A program made the translations under genes and the position numbers. The notes beneath the pieces were generated by a model. It was not told where the DNA came from. It did no database searches and saw nothing but the letters and a program-made list of their open reading frames with translations. Below, one piece after another: positions 18,542 to 28,100 of a stretch of 64,000 nucleotides of DNA. Origin of the DNA: Streptococcus salivarius (GTDB taxonomy: Bacteria; Bacillota; Bacilli; Lactobacillales; Streptococcaceae); contig NZ_CP018187.1 of assembly GCF_009738225.1 (NCBI RefSeq), forward strand, positions 1,560,501 through 1,624,500, in the 5' to 3' direction. Each line of letters begins with the position of its first letter. Within the stretch, counting starts at the first letter, position 1.

Positions 18542-18575
18542 AAAAATCCCCTTGGCTTTTCGCCAAAGGGGATTC
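18542..18575 (-). terminator. Terminator of the M26 metalloprotease gene
   Basis: On the minus strand AATCCCCTTTGGC and GCCAAGGGGATT form a GC-rich stem with a one-base bulge and a GAAAA-type loop. A TTTTT run follows immediately. It lies about 10 bp after the stop codon at 18585. Confidence 0.9.
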
Positions 18576-18584
18576 TTTCATCTA

Positions 18585-21500
18585 TTATTTGAAAATAGAA
18601 CTTGTGAAACTATCTGTCTCTTGTAGGAGTTTCTTATAGACAGCTTCTTTGAGTTTCGTCGTATGGCTTGTTGACACTGATTTATTACCGTTATTATCTG
18701 TTTTAATACTTGCAGCATCTTTTGCTACTGCAGCCTTAAACAAGGCTAATAAATCATCGTAAGAGCTTACTGTTGTGCCGTCAATTGTAACTGTCGTCAA
18801 ACCATGTGACGCTTTGTCTTTCACTTCTTTGAAGTAGGCCTTCTTGAAGGCTTCTAGTGAGTTGAACTGACCATCAGAAATCTTGCTAATGATAAAGTCG
18901 TCTCCAAGGGTGTCCTTACCAGCCGCTTTTGCTTCTTGTTTATACTTGTTAGTCGCATAACCTAGGAAGCCTTTTTCATAGCCATAGTAACCCCAGAGTC
19001 TGAAGGTATTATGCTTGAAGGACATGGCACCAGGAGAACCCTCGCTGGTATTTCCTCCATAGATGGCAGACATCATAGGAACATTGACATAAGCAGAAGA
19101 GAAATCATCTGGTTTATAGACACCATTTCCTGGACCACGATTGGTCATGAAGTTATTGTCCACAAGGTCATCAATAGAGGTCAAGTTAATAGCCTTTTCA
19201 CTATCACTTAGAGCACGAACCTTGTCGTATTGATTTTTACTGTTACCTCGTAGCTGTTTATCTACCTTCTTGAACCATGCGTTATTGAGCTCTTGATTTC
19301 CTTGACTGAGGACCGCTTCCCCTTCAAGTGAGTCAAGAAGCATGAGGGTATCGTTGTAGCCCTTCATGTAACGGTCGATGGCTTCACGTGAGTTCAACTT
19401 GTTTGGATTAGTGTTATACCACTGATTACCGTCGTTTTCTCTTTCAAAGGCCATGTTAAGTCCTAAGGCGCCGTATTCACCTTGATGACCTTGAGTAGCT
19501 GGTGATTGAAGAAGACCTTGGGCATATGCTTCAACGTCTGTTCCTTCACGACGACCATAATCTCCAAAGTAAGCAATACGGTCATTGATGTGGGTCGTTT
19601 CATGCGTAAAGGCCGAAGCACCGTACTCACTAATCATGTTAGACATGACGAAAGTAACTTTGGCACGATTATCAAAGGCATTGTCATAGATAGCAGCATA
19701 GGCACCGGCCATAGCTCCGTTGTCTCCATAGTACTCACCAACTGGACCATAGATTTCACGGATTGGCGCATAGACTTCTGTACTGTCTTTAAATTGACCG
19801 TAGCGCTCTGGCCAACCTGGCCAACCATGACCCCAGACATAGAAACCTTCCCAGACAGGATTGACAATATCTTTGAACAATCTGTTTTTAACTTTGTCTG
19901 TAGCCAATCTATGCCAGAAATCAAGGTAGTTGATTTGACGTTGGGCAGCTAGATCAATCTCAGGTTTCAGTTTCTCAAGAGTCGTATTGTACTTGTTAGC
20001 TGTTCCATATGACATGGTGTCATAGGTTGAAATCAAGAACATCTCTGTTTTATCAAGATTCAATAATGGCAGAATCATTTTTCTGTGTAGGCCACGTGTT
20101 AAGTTATCGTAAGCACGATACTTGTGCTCACCGACACCTTCATTTTGCGAAGCTTTCTCTACAACATAGACCTTGTCCTTAGTGGCATCGATGAACCAAT
20201 CATTCATATTGTCGATATTAGTGAACAATTCTCTATTATAGTTTAGGAAACCATTTAAATCTCCAGATTTAGTATATTTCGCTAGAACTTCACCAAAAGC
20301 ATCATATGTTCTTGATCCACTGATATTATTTTCCTTAGAGCCAATCTCAATCAAACGGTCAAGGACATCCACATTTTTACCATAGAAGTCTGGCTTGAAG
20401 AGCATGATTTCTTTGATATTGACATCATCAAACTTAACACCGTAATAACGATTCAAATAGGTTAAACCTAGCAAGAGAGCAGCCTTATTTTTCTCGACCT
20501 TATCAAGAATCATTTGTTGAGCGGCAGGTGATTGGTTAAGCTGGTGATCCTCATTTTCAACCAGCTTAGTCACAAGGTTAGTCAAATTAGCTTTAACAGC
20601 CTCAAAGCTTTCTTCCAAGAAGAGGTTCTTAATGGCATTTACTCTATTTGGACCGGTACGACCAAGTTTTTGGTAAATTGGATCAGACTGCAACTCAATC
20701 GTTTTAAGGATATCAACAATACCATTAATAAGACTTGAGTGATCTTTTTGGACAATATTCGGAGTGTACTTGATACCCAAATCAGTAACAGTGTACTCCT
20801 TAACGTTGCTCAAACCTTCTGAACTATCTGAAAGCTTGAAGTAGTCTTTAGTACCATCAGCATAGTGAACAATAATCTTGTTAGCATCGCTTAAGTCTGT
20901 GACAAAATTACTGTCTTTCATTGGTGTCACTGAGAGTACATCTTTGGTATTCAAGTTATGGTTTTTAGCCAGTTTGTTTGCTTGATAGACAATATAATCC
21001 TTGTTATAGAACGGTTGAAGTTTCTCAATATTCTTATAAGCCTGGTTGTATTCTGGATTATAGTCTTGAATATTGGCAAAATCAGCTTGACTAGAAACAT
21101 TATTAAGAGTATTCAACGCGTAAGGTTCGCTGACAAATGTATCAGCCGTTATTTTGTAGCCTTCAACACGCTTGTCAGCTTCTTCCTTAGTCAAATGTTT
21201 GAGTTTTTTCGGACTCTTGGTATCTCTACCAGTGCCATCTTCGGCAGAACTATAGCCGATAACCCCAAAGAGGTCTTTGATATAAGGTCCACCATCTTCG
21301 TCATCAACATCATTAGATGCAAAGATTTCTTGACCTTTAACTACCTTGGCATAGGTCACGTTGTCTTGAACAGCTCCGTAAGGCCAAGTCTTGGCAACAA
21401 TACCACCGACATATCTTGTGTTTTTAACATCAAGAACACCTTTGGCTACTGAATTTGTTACCCTTGCCTTAGTTCCAGACTTCCAGCTATTAAGCATGTA

Positions 21501-24500
21501 GGTGACATATGGTACCAGCATACTTGCATTGGCATTATTGGCCGTAATAGTCGCATCCACATAAGCTCTGTTAACAAATCCCATGTAGTTTGAGCCAGCA
21601 ATCCCACCAACTGTCGAGTTATTACCAACAGAGTTAATCTTACCGATAAAGGCGACATTTTCAATCTTGCCATCTTCATCAATCTTATTGACAATCCCCG
21701 CAACGTCATTATTACCAGTAACTGAACCAGTCACCTTAACATCTTCAATCAAACCTTTGTTTTTAAGGTTAAATCCAACTGCTGCTATTTGATTCTGACC
21801 AGGGCGATTGATGTCTACATTTTCAAAGTTGATATTCTTAATGGTTCCCCCATTGATAACATCGAACAATGGGTGTTCCAAATCATAGATGGCAAAACGT
21901 TTGTCACCATCACTAATCAACTTACCAGTAAATTCGGTCGTAATGTATGATTTGCCGTTTGGAACAACGTGACGAGCACTCATACTTTGACCCAGTCTAA
22001 ATTCACCTGATGGATTAGCCTGAATGGCATTGACCAACTCAGCAAAATCATAGTAAACATTGGCTTGACTAGCTTTCGGTTTCTCAATGTAGTAGCTATA
22101 AGTTTGAGCAAAATGATTTTGGCCATCACGTTGCACCAAATTGTCCGCTTCTGCAGTTACCTTATAAACCGCCTTACCATCAACTGTTGTCTCTTCGATA
22201 GACTTGACAGCCAAGTAAGTTGTTTTCTGATCTGCCGAAGTCATCTTCAAGTAATAATTCGTAAGGTCTTGAGGTACAGCTGTCAGACGGGTTTCATCCA
22301 CTTCTGTTTGATTGTCATACTTAATCAAATCCGTACGGGCAAAATCTTTAAGCTCAACTTTCTTGAGATCAAGTTGGATGGTTTGGTCTGCCAGGACCTG
22401 ACTTTCCTCACCATTGCCACGATCAAAGGTCATGGTTGTTGTAAGTGTATACGGCTTGTAATAGTCTAAGTTTGTTAAATCAGCAGTCAAGGTCGTGCTA
22501 GGAACATCAAGCGTTTGGACAACTTGTCCATCTTTCTTAAGTACCGCTTTAATAGTCGTGATGGCTACTGAACCTGGATTAGTCAATTGGTAGCTAAGCT
22601 TGGCACTTCGACCCAAGTCATCCTTGTCAATCTGTGTCAGTGTAAGAACTGGTTTTTCTGATATCTTAGCCCCTTTGCGAACGATACGATCTTGGACAGG
22701 AACTAGCACGGTTTCAGTGACAGTTGGTGCCTCAGACGTCTTATTCCCTTTATAGGTCTTATAGACCTTAGTGATTTTATTTTGACCTTTTTGGCCTTCT
22801 TGAACGACCTTAAGAGTTCCCTTTTCAAGACTATCATCCTCTTGGACAATTTCTTTAAATGGAAGCTCTACAATGGACTCCTCCGTCGTTGTGCCATCTA
22901 GAGGCTTGCTACCACGACGGATTTTTCTAGGTTGTGGCACCTCAATAACCTTACCTGACACAATAGTCGGCTCACCAACCTTGACACCATCAATGGTTTG
23001 GTAAATTTTCTGGATTTCTTGGCTACCTTTTTTACCCTCTTGTTCGACAACTTCTTCATCCATATACTTGTTATCATCCGTAATCACTTCGATAGGATAA
23101 TCGATGGCTTGCGTTTCAGTCTCTGTGATACTGCCGACAACTGGGGTATGAACAGGATTCTCAGGTTGAACAAGGGCCTCACCTTCGTGGCCTGATTCTT
23201 GTGTTCCATTGGCACTGATTGGTCCAGTGTACTCTGGATTATCTGGTTGGACAGCTGCCTCGCCTTCGTGGCCAACTTCTTGTGTGCCATTAGCACTGAT
23301 TGGACCAGTATATTCTGGAGCCGCTGGTTGAACCACAGCTTCACCCTCATGGCCAACTTCTTGTGTGCCGTTAGCACTGATTGGGCCCGTATATTCTGGA
23401 GCGGTAGGTTGAACCCACGCTTCTCCCTCATGACCAACTTCCTGGGTACCATTGGCACTTGTAGTATCGCTACTGATTGAACCGGTGTACTCTGGGTTAG
23501 CAGGTTGAACAACTGCCTCGCCTTCGTGACCAACCTCTTGCGTACCGTTAGCACTGATTGGGCCCGTATACTCTGGATTGGCGGGTTGAACTAGAGCCTC
23601 GCCTTCGTGGCCAACTTCTTGTGTCCCGTTAGCACTGATTGGGCCGGTGTACTCTGGATTGGCGGGTTGAACTAGAGCCTCGCCTTCGTGACCAACCTCT
23701 TGCGTACCGTTAGCACTGATAACACCAGTATATTCTGGATTGGCGGGTTGAACCACTGCCTCACCCTCATGGCCAACTTCTTGTGTGCCGTTAGCACTGA
23801 TTGGGCCCGTATACTCTGGATTAGCAGGTTGAACAGCTGCTTCACCTTCATGACCTGATTCTTGCGTACCTTTAGCGCTAATTGGTCCAGTGTACTCTGG
23901 ATTAGCAGGTTGAACTAGAGCTTCGCCCTCATGACCTGGCTCCTGAGTTCCTTTTTTCCAACTGATTTCTTTATCTATTTCATCCCGGCTTGCTGTGTTT
24001 TTATCTTCTCTTGATGGCTCAAGTCCTTTCAAAGTATTCTCCAAAGGTTGTTCAAGTTCAGGCTTAGCCGAGTAACGAAGATAGCCGACATACTCATAAC
24101 CATCGATTGTAATAACACCTTTAGCTAGATCCGCCTCATCTGAGACAGTCAGAGTCTGATTATATGCCTGTAACTCCTTATTTTGCAAAGCAAGAACCTC
24201 AAGAGGGACAAGTAAACTTTGCCCTGCTGCTCCAATCAAGACCAATCCAATAATCTTTTTGCGGTGTTTTTTTGAAAATAGGAGCACAGCCAAAGTTGCT
24301 GTTGTCAGCCCTAAACCTGTTGCGGCCCAGTCAGAACTACCTGTCTGAGGAAGAGTAGCTTGACTGTCTCCCTTACGTTTATAGACCAGATAAAAAGTAT
24401 CATCATTTTGATATTCCTTTGGAATAGCATGAATCACTTGCTTCTGCTCTTCAGCTGTCAATTCATTTTCAGTAACATAGGCCATATGTACCGAAGCATC

Positions 24501-24650
24501 CGTAGTAATCTGATCCGCCGAAACTGGCTTAGACACGAAAAGACCACCTGCTAACAAGAATGTTCCGATAGCAACTGGCCCGACACCAACTGACAATTTA
24601 CGAATGGCGTATTTTGTCACTTTTTCAAAAACATGATTTGCTTGTTTCAT
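18585..24650 (-). CDS. M26 family zinc metalloprotease (IgA1 protease/ZmpB-like)
   Basis: This is a surface zinc endopeptidase of the family that includes pneumococcal IgA1 protease and ZmpB. It has 2021 residues, the family size. Order: YSIRK-like signal (YAIRKLSVGV), an N-terminal sortase motif LPQTG at 100-104 followed by hydrophobic segments (an N-terminal anchor is typical of the family), ten repeats of about 27 residues (GTQEVGHEGEA...PEYTG) at about 234-508, two G5 domains (about 507-580 and 587-660), a middle region with beta-helix-like NVxxxGxI repeats (about 900-1100), and the C-terminal peptidase domain. The catalytic motif is HETTH (His1683, Glu1684, His1687), with the third zinc ligand probably Glu1707 in DVEAYAQG. 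The active site looks intact. Whether it cuts IgA1 or another host glycoprotein cannot be read from sequence. ATG at 24650, with AGGAAGA upstream. Confidence 0.92.
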   Translation of the reverse strand: MKQANHVFEKVTKYAIRKLSVGVGPVAIGTFLLAGGLFVSKPVSADQITTDASVHMAYVTENELTAEEQKQVIHAIPKEYQNDDTFYLVYKRKGDSQATLPQTGSSDWAATGLGLTTATLAVLLFSKKHRKKIIGLVLIGAAGQSLLVPLEVLALQNKELQAYNQTLTVSDEADLAKGVITIDGYEYVGYLRYSAKPELEQPLENTLKGLEPSREDKNTASRDEIDKEISWKKGTQEPGHEGEALVQPANPEYTGPISAKGTQESGHEGEAAVQPANPEYTGPISANGTQEVGHEGEAVVQPANPEYTGVISANGTQEVGHEGEALVQPANPEYTGPISANGTQEVGHEGEALVQPANPEYTGPISANGTQEVGHEGEAVVQPANPEYTGSISSDTTSANGTQEVGHEGEAWVQPTAPEYTGPISANGTQEVGHEGEAVVQPAAPEYTGPISANGTQEVGHEGEAAVQPDNPEYTGPISANGTQESGHEGEALVQPENPVHTPVVGSITETETQAIDYPIEVITDDNKYMDEEVVEQEGKKGSQEIQKIYQTIDGVKVGEPTIVSGKVIEVPQPRKIRRGSKPLDGTTTEESIVELPFKEIVQEDDSLEKGTLKVVQEGQKGQNKITKVYKTYKGNKTSEAPTVTETVLVPVQDRIVRKGAKISEKPVLTLTQIDKDDLGRSAKLSYQLTNPGSVAITTIKAVLKKDGQVVQTLDVPSTTLTADLTNLDYYKPYTLTTTMTFDRGNGEESQVLADQTIQLDLKKVELKDFARTDLIKYDNQTEVDETRLTAVPQDLTNYYLKMTSADQKTTYLAVKSIEETTVDGKAVYKVTAEADNLVQRDGQNHFAQTYSYYIEKPKASQANVYYDFAELVNAIQANPSGEFRLGQSMSARHVVPNGKSYITTEFTGKLISDGDKRFAIYDLEHPLFDVINGGTIKNINFENVDINRPGQNQIAAVGFNLKNKGLIEDVKVTGSVTGNNDVAGIVNKIDEDGKIENVAFIGKINSVGNNSTVGGIAGSNYMGFVNRAYVDATITANNANASMLVPYVTYMLNSWKSGTKARVTNSVAKGVLDVKNTRYVGGIVAKTWPYGAVQDNVTYAKVVKGQEIFASNDVDDEDGGPYIKDLFGVIGYSSAEDGTGRDTKSPKKLKHLTKEEADKRVEGYKITADTFVSEPYALNTLNNVSSQADFANIQDYNPEYNQAYKNIEKLQPFYNKDYIVYQANKLAKNHNLNTKDVLSVTPMKDSNFVTDLSDANKIIVHYADGTKDYFKLSDSSEGLSNVKEYTVTDLGIKYTPNIVQKDHSSLINGIVDILKTIELQSDPIYQKLGRTGPNRVNAIKNLFLEESFEAVKANLTNLVTKLVENEDHQLNQSPAAQQMILDKVEKNKAALLLGLTYLNRYYGVKFDDVNIKEIMLFKPDFYGKNVDVLDRLIEIGSKENNISGSRTYDAFGEVLAKYTKSGDLNGFLNYNRELFTNIDNMNDWFIDATKDKVYVVEKASQNEGVGEHKYRAYDNLTRGLHRKMILPLLNLDKTEMFLISTYDTMSYGTANKYNTTLEKLKPEIDLAAQRQINYLDFWHRLATDKVKNRLFKDIVNPVWEGFYVWGHGWPGWPERYGQFKDSTEVYAPIREIYGPVGEYYGDNGAMAGAYAAIYDNAFDNRAKVTFVMSNMISEYGASAFTHETTHINDRIAYFGDYGRREGTDVEAYAQGLLQSPATQGHQGEYGALGLNMAFERENDGNQWYNTNPNKLNSREAIDRYMKGYNDTLMLLDSLEGEAVLSQGNQELNNAWFKKVDKQLRGNSKNQYDKVRALSDSEKAINLTSIDDLVDNNFMTNRGPGNGVYKPDDFSSAYVNVPMMSAIYGGNTSEGSPGAMSFKHNTFRLWGYYGYEKGFLGYATNKYKQEAKAAGKDTLGDDFIISKISDGQFNSLEAFKKAYFKEVKDKASHGLTTVTIDGTTVSSYDDLLALFKAAVAKDAASIKTDNNGNKSVSTSHTTKLKEAVYKKLLQETDSFTSSIFK
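23130..23951 (-). repeat. Ten in-frame 81-bp repeats in the metalloprotease gene
   Basis: Units encode GTQEVGHEGEAxVQPxNPEYTGPISAN. One unit (about 23460-23480) carries a five-residue insertion (SDTTS), and the last unit diverges. The same GTQEPGHEGEA repeat type occurs in pneumococcal IgA1 protease. It probably forms a wall-spanning spacer. Confidence 0.9.
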
Positions 24651-24758
24651 TCATAATCTTCCTATATGTTAATCGTTGTACCCCAAAGGCACTTCAAAAA
24701 CGAAGACGTTACTGAAAAACACGCACTCTATACATTTATTATCCTTCTTCCGAAATCT

Positions 24759-24787
24759 ATCATATCCTTTTTTTAATCTTTAGGCAA
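24759..24787 (-). promoter_or_regulatory. Promoter of the M26 metalloprotease gene
   Basis: Minus-strand TTGCCT (24782-24787), 17-bp spacer, TATGAT (24759-24764). The predicted leader is about 100 bases. The rest of 24651-25027 shows nothing I can support. Confidence 0.65.
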
Positions 24788-25027
24788 GTATTTTCTCTAA
24801 TTTTTAATCAATATAAATAATTATTTAGCAACCATACTTTTCTTTCATGAAAACCTCTAAAGCCTTTTCATATAAATAATTATAAAGACTCTAACATTTG
24901 TAAAAATATTCTATTGAAATTCAAAATACTAATAATTCAAAAGAAAAATAATTGGGCTAATCTCTCTTATTCAATTTTATATCTAATATTTTAATGTAAG
25001 TAAAAATCATCGTTCAATAGACACAAA

Positions 25028-25057
25028 AGAGACCCACCCCTTATGGGATGAGTCTCT
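25028..25057. terminator. Terminator of the Ig-like/Rib surface protein gene
   Basis: A 13-bp stem (AGAGACCCACCCC with GGGATGAGTCTCT, including G-U pairs in RNA, loop TTAT). T-rich tails lie on both sides, so it can act on both strands. Two near-copies follow the giant protein genes (36344 and 52587). Confidence 0.88.
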
Positions 25058-25175
25058 TTTTCGAAAACTGAAATAGTCTAACTAACTATATTGAGGGATT
25101 TAACCTATTAACTATTTTAGTCTTCTTTTTTGCGTTTTCCTACTAAACCAAGTCCAGCTGCCGCAAGAATTCCAC
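25028..25175 (-). repeat. Shared anchor-terminator cassette, copy 1
   Basis: The block runs from the terminator hairpin through GAAAACTGAAATAGTCTAAC and the intergenic spacer into the codons for the GKRKKED tail and hydrophobic segment. It is nearly identical to 36344-36500 (including the non-coding spacer), and partly to 52587-52760. Confidence 0.85.
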
Positions 25176-28100
25176 CAAGGACTACGCCACCGATAGATAC
25201 TTCGTCTCCTGTTTCTGGAAGTGTAGAAGCATCTTTTTCAGTTGATGAAATGTTTGCTCTTGCTTTAAGGTTCATATGATTAGCTAAAGTTGTTGATGAC
25301 TCAACTTTACCATTTAGTGATGGTTTAACAACTGTTGGAGTATTCTCAGAACCCTTACCATTGTTGAAGGAATCTACTGTTCCACTTGTTGTGGCAAACA
25401 TTGGAGCACTAGCTCCTGAAACGTTACCTGCTAGGTCTGTCGCTCTAGCTGTCACGCTACCTTCTGGAATGTTAACTGTTGGAACTACCACTGCGAGACC
25501 TGTTTCATCAGCTGTCGCTTCACCAATCTTATTGCCGTCTTTATCGAACAATTCAACCTTAGAACCTGGTTCTGCAATAACATCGATTGGAGTACGAGTG
25601 CCCGCCTTACCTGTAAGATCAGTATTCACTACTGGTGCGTCTGGCGCTATCGTATCAGTTCCCTTACCTACAGTCACTGATGTTGGGTTAGAGGTGTTGC
25701 CTGCATCATCTGTTGCAGTGACAGAAACTGTGTCACCTTCCTTCAAACCGCTGACTGGTACACTGAAGTTACCATCTTGATCAGCTTTAGCCGATACTTT
25801 AGAGCTATCTGGAAGCGTTACTTCTACTGTTGAGCCTGCTTCGGCTGTTCCTGTTACTGCTGTAGTGCCTGCTTTAACTGGGTTTACAACTGGTGCTGAT
25901 GGAGCTGTCGTATCAGTTCCCTTACCTACAGTCACTGATGTTGGGTTAGAGGTGTTGCCTGCATCATCTGTTGCAGTGACAGAAACTGTGTCACCTTCCT
26001 TCAAGCCGCTGACTGGTACACTGAAGTTACCATCTTGATCAGCTTTAGCCGATACTTTAGAGCCATCTGGAAGAGTGACTTCTACTGTTGAGCCTGCTTC
26101 GGCTGTTCCTGTTACTGCTGTAGTGCCTGCTTTAACTGTGTTCACAACTGGTGCGTCTGGCGCTATCGTATCAGTTCCCTTACCTACAGTCACTGATGTT
26201 GGGTTAGAGGTGTTGCCTGCATCATCTGTTGCAGTGACAGAAACTGTGTCACCTTCCTTCAAACCGCTGACTGGTACACTGAAGTTACCATCTTGACCAG
26301 CTTTAGCCGATACTTTAGAGCCATCTGGAAGCGTTACTTCTACTGTTGAGCCTGCTTCGGCTGTACCTGTGATTGCTGTGTCACCAGCTTTAACTGTGTT
26401 CGCTACTGGTTTAGCTGGAGCTGTTGTATCAGTTGTTGCTACCATTGGATCGCTGGCATCTGAAGTGTTTCCTGCTGGATCTGTCGCTTTCGCTGTCACA
26501 TTACCGGCTGGAATTGCTACAGTTGGTGTGATCGTAGCTTTACCATTTTCATCAGCTGTTGCTTCACCAATCTTGTTGCCGTCTTTATCGAACAATTCAA
26601 CCTTAGAACCTGGTTCTGCACTCACTTCAACCGGAGTCTTAGTACCTGCTTTGTCAGTAAGGTCTGTAGCGACAACTGGTTTAGCTGGAGCTGTTGTATC
26701 AGTTGTTGCTAGCATTGGATCGCTGGCATCTGAAATGTTTCCTGCTGGGTCTGTCGCTTTCGCTGTTACATTACCGGCTGGAATTGCTACAGTTGGTGTG
26801 ATCGTAGCTTTACCATTTTCATCAGCTGTTGCTTCACCAATCTTGTTGCCGTCTTTATCGAACAATTCAACCTTAGAACCTGGTTCTGCACTCACTTCAA
26901 CCGGAGTCTTAGTACCTGCTTTGTCAGTAAGGTCTGTAGCGACAACTGGTTTAGCTGGAGCTGTTGTATCAGTTGTTGCTAGCATTGGATCGCTGGCATC
27001 TGATGTGTTTCCTGCTGGGTCTGTCGCTTTCGCTGTTACATTACCGGCTGGAATTGCTACAGTTGGTGTGATCGTAGCTTTACCATTTTCATCAGCTGTT
27101 GCTTCACCAATCTTGTTGCCGTCTTTATCGAACAATTCAACCTTAGAACCTGGTTCTGCACTCACTTCAACCGGAGTCTTAGTACCTGCTTTGTCAGTAA
27201 GGTCTGTAGCGACAACTGGTTTAGCTGGAGCTGTTGTATCAGTTGTTGCTAGCATTGGATCGCTGGCATCTGATGTGTTTCCTGCTGGGTCTGTCGCTTT
27301 CGCTGTTACATTACCGGCTGGAATTGCTACAGTTGGTGTGATCGTAGCTTTACCATTTTCATCAGCTGTTGCTTCACCAATCTTGTTGCCGTCTTTATCG
27401 AACAATTCAACCTTAGAACCTGGTTCTGCACTCACTTCAACCGGAGTCTTAGTACCTGCTTTGTCAGTAAGGTCTGTAGCGACAACTGGTTTAGCTGGAG
27501 CTGTTGTATCAGTTGTTGCTAGCATTGGATCGCTGGCATCTGAAGTGTTTCCTGCTGGGTCTGTCGCTTTCGCTGTTACATTACCGGCTGGAATTGCTAC
27601 AGTTGGTGTGATCGTAGCTTTACCATTTTCATCAGCTGTTGCTTCACCAATCTTGTTGCCGTCTTTATCGAACAATTCAACCTTAGAACCTGGTTCTGCA
27701 CTCACTTCAACCGGAGTCTTAGTACCTGCTTTGTCAGTAAGGTCTGTAGCGACAACTGGTTTAGCTGGAGCTGTTGTATCAGTTGTTGCTACCATTGGAT
27801 CGCTGGCATCTGAAGTGTTTCCTGCTGGATCTGTCGCTTTCGCTGTCACATTACCGGCTGGAATTGCTACAGTTGGTGTGATCGTAGCTTTACCATTTTC
27901 ATCAGCTGTTGCTTCACCAATCTTGTTGCCGTCTTTATCGAACAATTCAACCTTAGAACCTGGTTCTGCACTCACTTCAACCGGAGTCTTAGTACCTGCT
28001 TTGTCAGTAAGGTCTGTAGCGACAACTGGTTTAGCTGGAGCTGTTGTATCAGTTGTTGCTACCATTGGATCGCTGGCATCTGATGTGTTTCCTGCTGGAT

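Noticed and set aside
23130..23951. CRISPR-like regular repeats
   Set aside because: The 81-bp units are contiguous, in frame and code for a known protease repeat; there are no unique spacers.
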